Positions 1 through 6,953 of a stretch of 43,426 nt of DNA are shown here, in pieces (the first letter of the stretch is position 1; every line of letters starts with the position of its first letter). Under the pieces are notes generated by a model. The model ran no database searches and was not told where the DNA came from. It was given only the letters and a program-made list of their open reading frames with translations. This DNA is from Candidatus Chloroploca mongolica (GTDB taxonomy: Bacteria > Chloroflexota > Chloroflexia > Chloroflexales > Chloroflexaceae). The DNA is taken from NCBI RefSeq assembly GCF_004762035.2, contig NZ_SIJK02000041.1, forward strand, positions 1 through 43,426. The letters are read 5' to 3'. The translations under genes and the position numbers were made by a program.

Positions 1-60
1 AAAAAACGAACGTCATGTCGCTCCCTCGGCGCTTGGATAAAAAACCTACCCCCAAAAGGT

Positions 61-86
61 ACGGGCTCCCCGTGCGGGGGCCCCGT
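61..86. terminator. GC-rich hairpin near the left edge
   Basis: Positions 61-65 (ACGGG) pair with 82-86 (CCCGT) and 67-72 pair with 75-80, giving a stem of about 11 pairs with one internal mismatch and a very tight loop. No gene end is visible to its left inside the window, so it could be the terminator of a gene ending before the window or a structured upstream element. No T-run follows. The rest of 1-136 shows nothing I can name. Confidence 0.4.
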
Positions 87-136
87 TGTATCCGATTTCG
101 TATGATGCAATCGCGCCGCTCGCAACACTCTGCTTC

Positions 137-166
137 TTGACAGAGCCATGTCTGGGGTTGTACACT
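137..166 (+). promoter_or_regulatory. Sigma-70-type promoter for the VanW-family gene
   Basis: A perfect -35 TTGACA at 137-142 is followed after 18 bp by TACACT at 161-166. The predicted transcript would begin near 173. This leaves about 55 nt of leader if the gene starts at GTG 228, but only about 13 nt if it starts at TTG 186. That supports the downstream start. Confidence 0.6.
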
Positions 167-227
167 CATATTAGTTCTCGTTGCGTTGCGTAGCGCAACA
201 GTTGGGTTCACTCCCCGTGGGATTGCT

Positions 228-2090
228 GTGTCAACATCGTTTCCTGACCATGTAAGCGACGATCGGCTGGCTGATGATGGGCCACAACCGCGTCGGCGTA
301 TTTCGCTCTTTCGGCATCTGATCGAGTGGTTGATCCTGGTGCTGGTGATTGTCGCGAGCATTACGGCAGCACTTACCCTAACTTTGCTCTTTACTGAGCG
401 TCAATACGAGCAGCGCATCTACCCGAATATCAATATTCGAGGGGTGGATGTGAGCGGGATGACAGTCGAAGAGGCACGGGCCGAGGTCGAACGGGCGTAC
501 GGGGCTTTTCTCTATAATCCGGTCGAATTACAGTTTCGCGAGCAACTCTGGTATCCTGCAGCTGATGAGCTTGGGTTGCGTCTGGTGATGGACGACGCGT
601 TGGATGAGGCGCTGGCCTATGGGCGAGGCGCTACCCGGCTCGAGAATGTGCGCATGGCGGCGACTGTCTGGCAAGAGGGCATTGATCTGCCGCTTCACCT
701 TGAAATTGATCAGCAGGTGATGCAGCAGTATCTGCTTGGTATTGCTGCGACCATCGAAGATCCGCCGCGTGATGCAGCGCTGTGGCTCCAGGGAGCCACG
801 GTTGTGCAGCAACCAGAACACTGGGGCCGCCAGGTACTGATTGACGAGACGGTGGCCGATATGACGGCGACCGTTCAGGAATTGGTACGTCGCCCGGTGG
901 TCGTGCGCACGCGAGAGGTTGAGCCGCGCTTGCGTGATGCAGAGGTCGCGCCTTTTGCGGATGAACTGCGCTTGATGCTCAGTGAGCCCATTGTGCTCAA
1001 CGGCTCAACGGGGGCCTGTGTGCAGGGTTGCCAATGGCAATGGTCAATTGACGAACTTGCCTCATGGCTGAGTGTACGGCGCATCGTTGGCGAGGATGGT
1101 GAGCCGACCTACGCCATTAGCCTTGATCCCACTGAGATCCGTAATCTGTTACGCCCACTTGCGACGGCGGTACGTGAAGAGGGTACCTTGCCGAGGGTGG
1201 CCTGGAATGGCGGCAACCTCGTAATTACGGCCCCTGGGGCCAATGGTCAGGGCATGGACGTTGATCAGGCGGTCGCTGACATACGTTCGCTGCTGGCGCA
1301 TGAAGAGCGAACGCTCGCGTTGCCAATGGTCGCGATCCCGCCCCCGGTGACGGCGAGTAATCTGGCGAGCCTGGGCATTACCGATCAGGTGGCTTCGGGC
1401 ATCAGTTCGTTTGCGAACTCTGAGCAGTATCGCATTACCAATATTCGTGCGGGAGCGCGGCGGATGCATGGGGTGCTGATTCCGCCGGGGACACGCTTCT
1501 CCTTCAATGATCAGCTTGGGTCGGTTGACGCCGCGAATGGCTTTGTCGAGGGTTTGGCGATTGTCAATAATCGGACGCAGCAGGAGTGGGGAGGTGGGCT
1601 GTGTCAGGTTTCGACAACCGTCTTTCGGGCAGCCTTCTTTGGTGGCTTGCCAATCAATGAACGCCATGCCCACGCTTTTCGCATCAGTTGGTATGAAGAA
1701 CTTGGGGAACCACCAGGGTTTGATGCAGCCATTTTTACCCCGTATAACGATCTTCGTTTTACGAATGATACTGGTCACTGGCTCTTGATGGAGAGCTATG
1801 TAGATCTGAGTCGGCAGCGTCTGTCGGTGGCCCTCTATGGAACGCCAACGGGTCGCACGGTGACCTACGATCACCGTGTGGTTGCGCGGACGCCTGCGCC
1901 TACGGCCCCGGTCTATGTGAATGATCCGACGAAACCGGTGGGCTATGTACGCCAGAGCGACGTAGCGCGCGGTGGAATCGAGATCGAGTTGTATCGTACG
2001 ATCACCAGGGGCGGTGAGTCATCGCGGCAGACCTTTGAGACAGAGTTTCGCCCCTGGCCGAATATTTATGTCCGTGGGACAGGGCGTTAA
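228..2090 (+). CDS. VanW family protein (YoaR-like), membrane-anchored
   Basis: This 620-residue envelope protein has a cytoplasmic N-terminus, one membrane helix at about residues 31-55 and a large extracytoplasmic part. After the helix comes a YoaR-like putative peptidoglycan-binding region (GVDVSGMTVEEARAEVE). The C-terminal VanW domain begins near residue 406 and carries the family signature FSFNDQLG..NGF and GGGLCQVSTTVFRAAF. VanW proteins occur with vancomycin resistance clusters and widely in Gram-positive and Chloroflexota genomes, but their biochemical role is not settled; cell-wall association is the usual inference. The reading frame is open back to TTG at 186, but that codon has no ribosome site and lies almost at the predicted transcript start. 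GTG 228 is preferred, although its ribosome site (GTGGGA) is also weak. The gene is followed by a long hairpin and is probably monocistronic. Confidence 0.85.
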   Translation: MSTSFPDHVSDDRLADDGPQPRRRISLFRHLIEWLILVLVIVASITAALTLTLLFTERQYEQRIYPNINIRGVDVSGMTVEEARAEVERAYGAFLYNPVELQFREQLWYPAADELGLRLVMDDALDEALAYGRGATRLENVRMAATVWQEGIDLPLHLEIDQQVMQQYLLGIAATIEDPPRDAALWLQGATVVQQPEHWGRQVLIDETVADMTATVQELVRRPVVVRTREVEPRLRDAEVAPFADELRLMLSEPIVLNGSTGACVQGCQWQWSIDELASWLSVRRIVGEDGEPTYAISLDPTEIRNLLRPLATAVREEGTLPRVAWNGGNLVITAPGANGQGMDVDQAVADIRSLLAHEERTLALPMVAIPPPVTASNLASLGITDQVASGISSFANSEQYRITNIRAGARRMHGVLIPPGTRFSFNDQLGSVDAANGFVEGLAIVNNRTQQEWGGGLCQVSTTVFRAAFFGGLPINERHAHAFRISWYEELGEPPGFDAAIFTPYNDLRFTNDTGHWLLMESYVDLSRQRLSVALYGTPTGRTVTYDHRVVARTPAPTAPVYVNDPTKPVGYVRQSDVARGGIEIELYRTITRGGESSRQTFETEFRPWPNIYVRGTGR

Positions 2091-2115
2091 AGGGGGCCTG
2101 TGACCCTCAGGAGTC

Positions 2116-2168
2116 TTGCTTATGCTGGAAAGCCGCCAGCGTAGCTGGCGGCTTTCCAGCATAAGCAA
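2116..2168. terminator. Perfect 25-bp hairpin, loop GTA, after the VanW gene
   Basis: Arms 2116-2140 and 2144-2168 are perfectly complementary over 25 bp around a three-base loop. There is no T-run after it. It lies 26 bp past the stop codon and before the CBS/PDH operon, so transcription termination or 3'-end protection is the likely role. The inner part is GCCAGC-GTA-GCTGGC, the core also seen in the hairpins at 8696, 16889 and 31237. Confidence 0.75.
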
Positions 2169-2233
2169 TCCCGTTTAAGGGCGCAACTCCTCGGCAATGT
2201 CTGGTATACTGAACTAACGGGTAAGCTCTTTTT

Positions 2234-2278
2234 TTGAGAATGATATTTGTGCTTTTTATCACAATTATGTGAAAAAGG
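2234..2278 (+). promoter_or_regulatory. Promoter with an AT-rich dyad operator for the CBS-PDH operon
   Basis: TTGAGA at 2234-2239 and TATCAC at 2257-2262 are 17 bp apart and could be -35 and -10 boxes. The -10 lies inside the inverted repeat TCACA-ATTA-TGTGA (2259-2272), which extends outwards with one mismatch and G:T pairs to about 2253-2278. A dyad over the -10 usually suggests a repressor site. The half-site order is the reverse of the CRP or Rex consensus (TGTGA-N6-TCACA), so I do not name the regulator. A second -10-like TATACT lies at 2205-2210 without a convincing -35. Confidence 0.45.
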
Positions 2279-2302
2279 CGACAGCACAGAAGGAAGTGGG
2301 CA

Positions 2303-2770
2303 ATGAAGGCTCGCGAGATCATGACCACCGAGGTGATCAGAATCCTGGATGATGCCACCGTTGAAGACGCGGCACGCTTATTGGCGCGCAATCGGATCAG
2401 TGGCTTGCCGGTCGTCAATGAGACGGGCATTCTGGTTGGTCTGGTGACCGAGCTTGACCTCATCGCTCGGGAGGGGCGTCTCGTGAGCGATATTATGAGT
2501 CGAGGGGTCATCACGATTGGGCCTGAGACCGAAGTTGAGCAGATCCAGCACCTCTTGACCAATCAGCGGATTCGGCGTGTGCCTGTGGTCGAAGATGGCA
2601 AAGTGATCGGAATTGTGAGTCGGTCGGATCTTGTGCGCCAGATTGCGATGCGTTGGGTCTGCGGCGTCTGTGGTGAGAGTGTGCGTGGCCTGGAGCCACC
2701 TGACTACTGCCCCAGTTGCGGCGCGGGCGCGACGGCGTTTATTCATGATGTGGTGCCGCCTGGTATGTAG
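2303..2770 (+). CDS. CBS-domain pair protein with C-terminal zinc ribbon
   Basis: This 155-residue cytoplasmic protein has two CBS motifs (about residues 2-55 and 60-115) followed by a small zinc ribbon with Cys120, Cys123, Cys136 and Cys139 (CGVC...CPSC). CBS pairs (Bateman modules) bind adenine nucleotides such as AMP, ATP or S-adenosylmethionine and act as energy sensors. The ribbon resembles a rubredoxin-like metal site and could bind protein or nucleic acid. The ATG at 2303 follows GGAAGTGGG. The gene ends 15 bp before the pyruvate dehydrogenase E1-alpha start, so the two are almost certainly cotranscribed. This suggests, but does not show, that the protein senses adenylate state for the PDH complex. 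Its target is unknown. Confidence 0.85.
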   Translation: MKAREIMTTEVIRILDDATVEDAARLLARNRISGLPVVNETGILVGLVTELDLIAREGRLVSDIMSRGVITIGPETEVEQIQHLLTNQRIRRVPVVEDGKVIGIVSRSDLVRQIAMRWVCGVCGESVRGLEPPDYCPSCGAGATAFIHDVVPPGM

Positions 2771-2785
2771 GTGAGGAGTGACCAG

Positions 2786-3853
2786 ATGGTCAAAGAAGCA
2801 GATATCGTACGCACGTCGTTGGCCGACGAAGATGCCGACGAATTGCGTCACTATTACTATCAAATGCTCTTGCTGCGACGCTTCGAGGAGCGTACGGGCG
2901 AGATGTATGTGAAGGCAAAAATTGGTGGTTATTGCCACCTAAATCTTGGCGAGGAGGCGACAATTGTTGGCCTGATGGCCGCGTTGAAACCTGAAGATTA
3001 TATCTTTACGAACTACCGTGATCATGGCTATGTGCTGGCACGCGGAACCCCGCCCGGGCCAATTATGGCCGAGTTATTTGGCAAAGAGACCGGGGTGAGT
3101 GGTGGACGTGGTGGCTCGATGCACCTGTTTGATGCCGAGCGTCATTTTATGGGCGGGTATGCGATTGTCGGGGGGCAGGTGCCCCTCGCGGTCGGTGCGG
3201 CCTATGCCCTGCGTTACCAGGAGAAACCCGGGGTCGTGGTGGCCCAGATGGGCGATGCCACAACGAATATCGGTGCTTTTTACGAATCGCTCAACTTGGC
3301 GAAACTCTGGAAGTGTCCGGTGCTCTTCTTTATCGTCAATAATGGCTATGGCATGGGAACCTCGGTGGCGATGGGGTCTTCGGAGCCGGATCTCTGGAAG
3401 AAGGGGGCTTCGTTCCGCATTCATGGTGAGCAGATCGATGGGACTGATGTGCTGGCTGTACGTGATGCTTGCCGCCGTCTGCGTGATTATGCCGAGCGCG
3501 AGGCTGATCCAGTGATCCTTGACATGGTCAGCTTCAGATTTCGCGGGCACTCGGTGATCGACTCGGATCGCTATCGCAACCCTGAGTTTGTGCGCAAAGG
3601 CCGTCAGGAGCACGATCCGGTGCGCAATTTTGCGACCTTGCTGCATGAACATGCGATCATTGATGATGCCTGGCTCAAAGCCACCGCCGATCAGGTTGAA
3701 CACGAGATCCAGGAAGCAATCGATTTTGCCAATGCGAGTTCCGATCCAAAGATCGAGGAGCTCTATCAGTTTATGTATGCCACTGAAGTTGCCAATACAC
3801 CTGGCCCCGAAGATGCAATCGCGGCGGTGAAGATCAATCGGGGAGAGGTGTAA
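2786..3853 (+). CDS. pdhA: Pyruvate dehydrogenase E1 component, alpha subunit
   Basis: This is the alpha chain (355 aa) of the thiamine-diphosphate-dependent E1, which decarboxylates pyruvate and passes the acetyl group to the lipoyl arm of E2. The ThDP/Mg2+ motif is visible as GDATTNIG near residue 155, ending in NN near residue 184. FRGHSVIDSDRYR fits the conserved loop after it. An in-frame GTG lies at 2771, directly after the previous stop. I chose ATG 2786 because GAGGAG at 2773-2778 is well spaced before it. The gene stops 1 bp before the start of pdhB. A branched-chain 2-oxoacid or acetoin E1 is possible, but sequence and operon order fit PDH best. Confidence 0.92.
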   Translation: MVKEADIVRTSLADEDADELRHYYYQMLLLRRFEERTGEMYVKAKIGGYCHLNLGEEATIVGLMAALKPEDYIFTNYRDHGYVLARGTPPGPIMAELFGKETGVSGGRGGSMHLFDAERHFMGGYAIVGGQVPLAVGAAYALRYQEKPGVVVAQMGDATTNIGAFYESLNLAKLWKCPVLFFIVNNGYGMGTSVAMGSSEPDLWKKGASFRIHGEQIDGTDVLAVRDACRRLRDYAEREADPVILDMVSFRFRGHSVIDSDRYRNPEFVRKGRQEHDPVRNFATLLHEHAIIDDAWLKATADQVEHEIQEAIDFANASSDPKIEELYQFMYATEVANTPGPEDAIAAVKINRGEV

Positions 3854-3854
3854 G

Positions 3855-4832
3855 ATGCCGATTATTACCTATCGTCAGGCGTTGAACGATACACTTGGCG
3901 AAGAATTAAAACGTGATCCGAATGTGCTTTTGATGGGTGAAGAGATCGGTGTCTTTCAAGGCTCGTACCGGATCACCGAGGGCTTGCTGCAAGAGTACGG
4001 CCCCAAGCGAGTGGTTGACACCCCGATTGCCGAAGAGGGTTTTGTCGGGGTAGCGATTGGGGCGGCGATGCTTGGGTTGCGCCCGGTCGTCGAAATCATG
4101 ACGATCAACTTTATCCTTGTCGCGATTGATCAGGTTGTGAATCATGCCTCGAAAATCCACTACATGTTTGGGGGGCAAGTGCGGGTTCCCCTGGTGATCC
4201 GCACCCCTTCGGGCGGCACCGGCCAGCTCGGCGCGACCCACTCACAGAGTTTCGAAAACTGGTTTGCCTACTGTCCCGGCCTGAAAGTCGTGGCCCCCGC
4301 AACCCCGTATGATGCCAAAGGGCTGTTACGGGCTGCGATCCGCGACGATGATCCGGTGATGTTCATCGAGAGTCTGGCGTTGTATGATACCAAGGGCGAT
4401 GTGCCCGAGGATGACGATTTTGTGGTGCCTATCGGGGTGGCCGAAGTCAAACGCACCGGTACCGATGTAACGGTGATTTCGTATTCGCGGATGACCGCCG
4501 TGGCGATGCAGGTTGCCCAGCGCATGGCGAACGAGGGCATCAGTGTCGAAGTTGTTGATTTGCGTTCACTGCGCCCACTTGATCGTCCGACGATCATCGC
4601 GTCGGTCAAAAAGACCAATCGCGCCGTCGTGATCGCCGAAGACTGGTATTCGTATGGCGTCACCGCCGAGATTGCAGCCACGATCCAGGAAGAGGCCTTT
4701 GACTATCTTGACGCACCGGTTCAGCGTGTCGCAGGCATCGAAACCCCGTTGCCCTATGCCAAAGATCTTTCGGCGGCCTCAAAGCCGAGTGCGCACAGTT
4801 TGATCTACGCGATTCGCAAGGTGATGGAGTGA
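3855..4832 (+). CDS. pdhB: Pyruvate dehydrogenase E1 component, beta subunit
   Basis: This 325-residue protein is the beta chain of the E1 heterotetramer. The N-terminal pyrimidine-binding transketolase domain contains LLMGEEIGVFQGSYRIT and the glutamate that activates ThDP. The C-terminal transketolase domain contains VEVVDLRSLRPLDRPTI and AVVIAEDW. Its length is normal for the family. The ATG at 3855 follows GGGAGAGG. It is tightly coupled to pdhA upstream and to the E2 gene 3 bp downstream. The family also includes branched-chain and acetoin dehydrogenase beta chains; the PDH assignment rests on overall similarity and the E2 neighbour. Confidence 0.92.
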   Translation: MPIITYRQALNDTLGEELKRDPNVLLMGEEIGVFQGSYRITEGLLQEYGPKRVVDTPIAEEGFVGVAIGAAMLGLRPVVEIMTINFILVAIDQVVNHASKIHYMFGGQVRVPLVIRTPSGGTGQLGATHSQSFENWFAYCPGLKVVAPATPYDAKGLLRAAIRDDDPVMFIESLALYDTKGDVPEDDDFVVPIGVAEVKRTGTDVTVISYSRMTAVAMQVAQRMANEGISVEVVDLRSLRPLDRPTIIASVKKTNRAVVIAEDWYSYGVTAEIAATIQEEAFDYLDAPVQRVAGIETPLPYAKDLSAASKPSAHSLIYAIRKVME

Positions 4833-4835
4833 GCT

Positions 4836-6131
4836 ATGGGTGAGATAACAATGCCGCGCCTGTCTGATACGATGTCGGAGGGAGCGGTTGGGCGCTGGCT
4901 CAAGAAGCCAGGTGATCAGGTTGAGGTTGGTGAAATTATCGCCGAAATCGAGACCGATAAGGCGACGATGGAACTGGAAGCGTTCGAGAAGGGAACCTTC
5001 CAGAAGATTGTGGTGGCTGAGGGTCAGACAGTACCGATTGGCGAAGTGATCGCCTACATTGGGGATGGCCCGGTGGAAGACGCCCCGGCTGCTGCGGCCC
5101 CCCCGGCGAGTGCGGCCCCACCAGCGGCCTCGGCGAAGGCGGCTCCGGCGGTTGCCCCGGTGGCGGCGAGTTCCGGTGGAAGTGACGAGAATGGGCGCAT
5201 CCTGGCATCGCCGGTGGCGCGACGCATTGCCAGCGAACTCGGCATTGACCTGCACCTTGTGGAAGGGACAGGGCCGGGCGGGCGGATTGTGAAAGAGAAT
5301 GTCGAAGCCTACGCGGCCACAATGTCAGGCACAAAGCCTGCACCTGTAGCCCCGGCAGCGGTGCCAGCCACGCCGCCAACACCGGCCCCGGTTACCCCTA
5401 CGCCCCCTGCAGCGGCCCCGAAAGCGCCGGCCTCAGCGACGGTGGTTCCGATGTCGCGGATGCGGAAAGCGGTTGCGCGGGCGATGACCGAGGCGAAGCC
5501 AGGCATCCCGCACATCTATGTTTCGATGGAGATCGACATGGATGCGGTGATGGCCTTGCGGGCGCAACTGAATGATGCAGGTGCCGCGCCGGTCAAGTTG
5601 TCGGTCAATGATCTGGTCGTCAAAGCGGTCGCCAAGACCCTCAAAGCGATTCCAGCCGTGAATACAAGCTTTGTGGTCGGCGAAGATGGGCAACCGGCGA
5701 TCGCGCATCACGCAGCGATCAATGTCAGTGTAGCCGTTGCGCTTGATGACGGCCTGATTGCGCCGGTGATCAAAGATGCAGACACAAAGAGTGTCGGCAC
5801 AATTAGCGCTGAGATCCGCACCCTGGCGAACAATGCGCGTGAGGGCAAGATCAAGCAGAACGAGATCGAGGGCGCAACCTTTCAGGTGACCAACCTGGGC
5901 ATGTTTGGAGTGAGTGAGTTTGGCTCGATCATCACCACGCCGCAAGCGGCATCGCTGGCGGTCGGGGCCGTCCGCAAAATCCCGGTGGTTCGTGACGATG
6001 CCATCGTCGTAGGCCAGGTCATGACCGTCACGCTCAGTGCCGATCATCGTGTCGTGGATGGCGCGGTGGCGGCGCAGTTTTTGCAGCAACTCAAAGCCCT
6101 GCTCGAGGCCCCGTTGAGCATCCTCGTCTAA
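4836..6131 (+). CDS. pdhC: Dihydrolipoamide acetyltransferase (PDH E2)
   Basis: This 431-residue protein is the core of the PDH complex and moves the acetyl group from lipoyl-lysine to coenzyme A. A single lipoyl domain (residues 1-78) carries the lipoylated Lys42 in ETDKATMELE. An Ala/Pro-rich linker follows, then the peripheral-subunit-binding domain at about 121-158 (ILASPVARRIASELGI). After a second Ala/Pro linker comes the catalytic domain, with the active-site motif DHRVVDG near residue 402. No E3 (dihydrolipoamide dehydrogenase) gene follows, so E3 must be encoded elsewhere. The gene ends the operon; a long hairpin follows 30 bp after the stop. Confidence 0.93.
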   Translation: MGEITMPRLSDTMSEGAVGRWLKKPGDQVEVGEIIAEIETDKATMELEAFEKGTFQKIVVAEGQTVPIGEVIAYIGDGPVEDAPAAAAPPASAAPPAASAKAAPAVAPVAASSGGSDENGRILASPVARRIASELGIDLHLVEGTGPGGRIVKENVEAYAATMSGTKPAPVAPAAVPATPPTPAPVTPTPPAAAPKAPASATVVPMSRMRKAVARAMTEAKPGIPHIYVSMEIDMDAVMALRAQLNDAGAAPVKLSVNDLVVKAVAKTLKAIPAVNTSFVVGEDGQPAIAHHAAINVSVAVALDDGLIAPVIKDADTKSVGTISAEIRTLANNAREGKIKQNEIEGATFQVTNLGMFGVSEFGSIITTPQAASLAVGAVRKIPVVRDDAIVVGQVMTVTLSADHRVVDGAVAAQFLQQLKALLEAPLSILV

Positions 6132-6161
6132 CGCGAGCTTTGCGGAGATCGAAGGCCTTAG

Positions 6162-6210
6162 AGACCGACAAAACGGCGGGAACCAGTGGTTCCCGCCGTT
6201 TTGTCGGTCT
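6162..6210. terminator. Perfect 23-bp hairpin, loop AGT, ending the PDH operon
   Basis: Arms 6162-6184 and 6188-6210 are perfectly complementary over 23 bp with a three-base loop. Only a short TCTTT follows. It belongs to the same structural class as the hairpins at 2116, 8696, 13752 and 31237. It probably ends the PDH transcript. Confidence 0.8.
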
Positions 6211-6211
6211 T

Positions 6212-6252
6212 CTTTACAGAAACTTTACAGAAACCTTAACGAAACCTGAAAA
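6212..6252 (+). promoter_or_regulatory. Four 11-bp tandem repeats, Pho-box-like
   Basis: Units begin at 6212 (CTTTACAG), 6223 (CTTTACAG), 6234 (CCTTAACG) and 6245 (CCTGAAAA), each followed by a 3-bp spacer (AAA three times, then ACC). The exact 11-bp period and the 8+3 layout match the architecture of PhoB/OmpR-family boxes; the cyanobacterial Pho box is tandem CTTAACCT-like octamers with 3-bp gaps. A possible -10, TAGATT at 6261-6266, follows directly, so a response regulator bound here could activate transcription towards the symporter genes. The regulator is inferred, not seen. Confidence 0.55.
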
Positions 6253-6651
6253 ACCTCTGATAGATTAAGAACACCAAGTTACTGAACTCATATCCATAGT
6301 GCGTAACAAACCACCCTGGTTAGGCTTTGCGTCACGTCCTTGACCTTGCTGACCAGAGTCTCTCCACGTTCGAGAGTACATCTATCGAGCTTGTTCTCAG
6401 ACAGCACGATGCATTGGTGTGTGGCTTGATGCGCGTGTACCGCAGGGGTGCGTTTGCGTTCGACGCTTGTGAGGTGAGTCAGTCACGTATGTGGTAACAA
6501 TGAGAGAAAGAGGAACTCTGGCAAAGTCAAGCACGCCAAGGGAGACGACAAACCTTTGGTTGAGGGCGTTTGCCACGCCAAGACAGGTGGAGCTAAGGTT
6601 AGGGGATCAGTGTCAGGAACAGAGTAGTCGTTAGAACAGAGGAGCAAAGTT
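6253..6651. other. Long leader/intergenic region before the symporter genes
   Basis: About 400 bp between the tandem repeats and the symporter start hold no convincing gene. The only short reverse frame (6483-6668) has no family resemblance. If transcription starts just after the repeats, the mRNA leader is about 380 nt. I did not recognise a riboswitch in it. A ribosome site GAGGAG lies just before the ATG at 6652. Confidence 0.4.
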
Positions 6652-6939
6652 ATGGCCTCATCGCGCAAAGTTGCCGTGGTCGAAGGCGGCGAAGAGATGG
6701 CAGTTGCCTACTGGAAGGCAAACCTTCGTCTGATTACAATCCTGCTAGGTATCTGGGCATTTGTATCGTACGTTGCTGGGTATTTGATGGCTGGTATGCT
6801 CAGCGGGATCAATCTCGGTCAGGTGCCCCTGAGTTTCTGGATTGTGCAGCAGGGTGCAATCATTACCTTTGTTGTGCTCATCTTCGTCTATGCGGTGGTG
6901 ATGGATCGGTACGATCAGCGCTTTAACGTCCACGAATAA
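6652..6939 (+). CDS. Sodium:solute symporter small subunit (DUF4212)
   Basis: This 95-residue membrane protein has two helices, at about residues 25-50 and 62-86, and the DUF4212 look: a short N-terminal tail, YWKANLRLI before helix 1 and a charged DRYDQRF end. DUF4212 proteins are found next to large sodium:solute symporters of the VC_2705 subfamily and are thought to be their accessory subunit. The ATG at 6652 follows GAGGAG. The large subunit begins 14 bp after the stop, so the two form one unit. Confidence 0.88.
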   Translation: MASSRKVAVVEGGEEMAVAYWKANLRLITILLGIWAFVSYVAGYLMAGMLSGINLGQVPLSFWIVQQGAIITFVVLIFVYAVVMDRYDQRFNVHE

Positions 6940-6953
6940 TTGAGGAGACAAGG

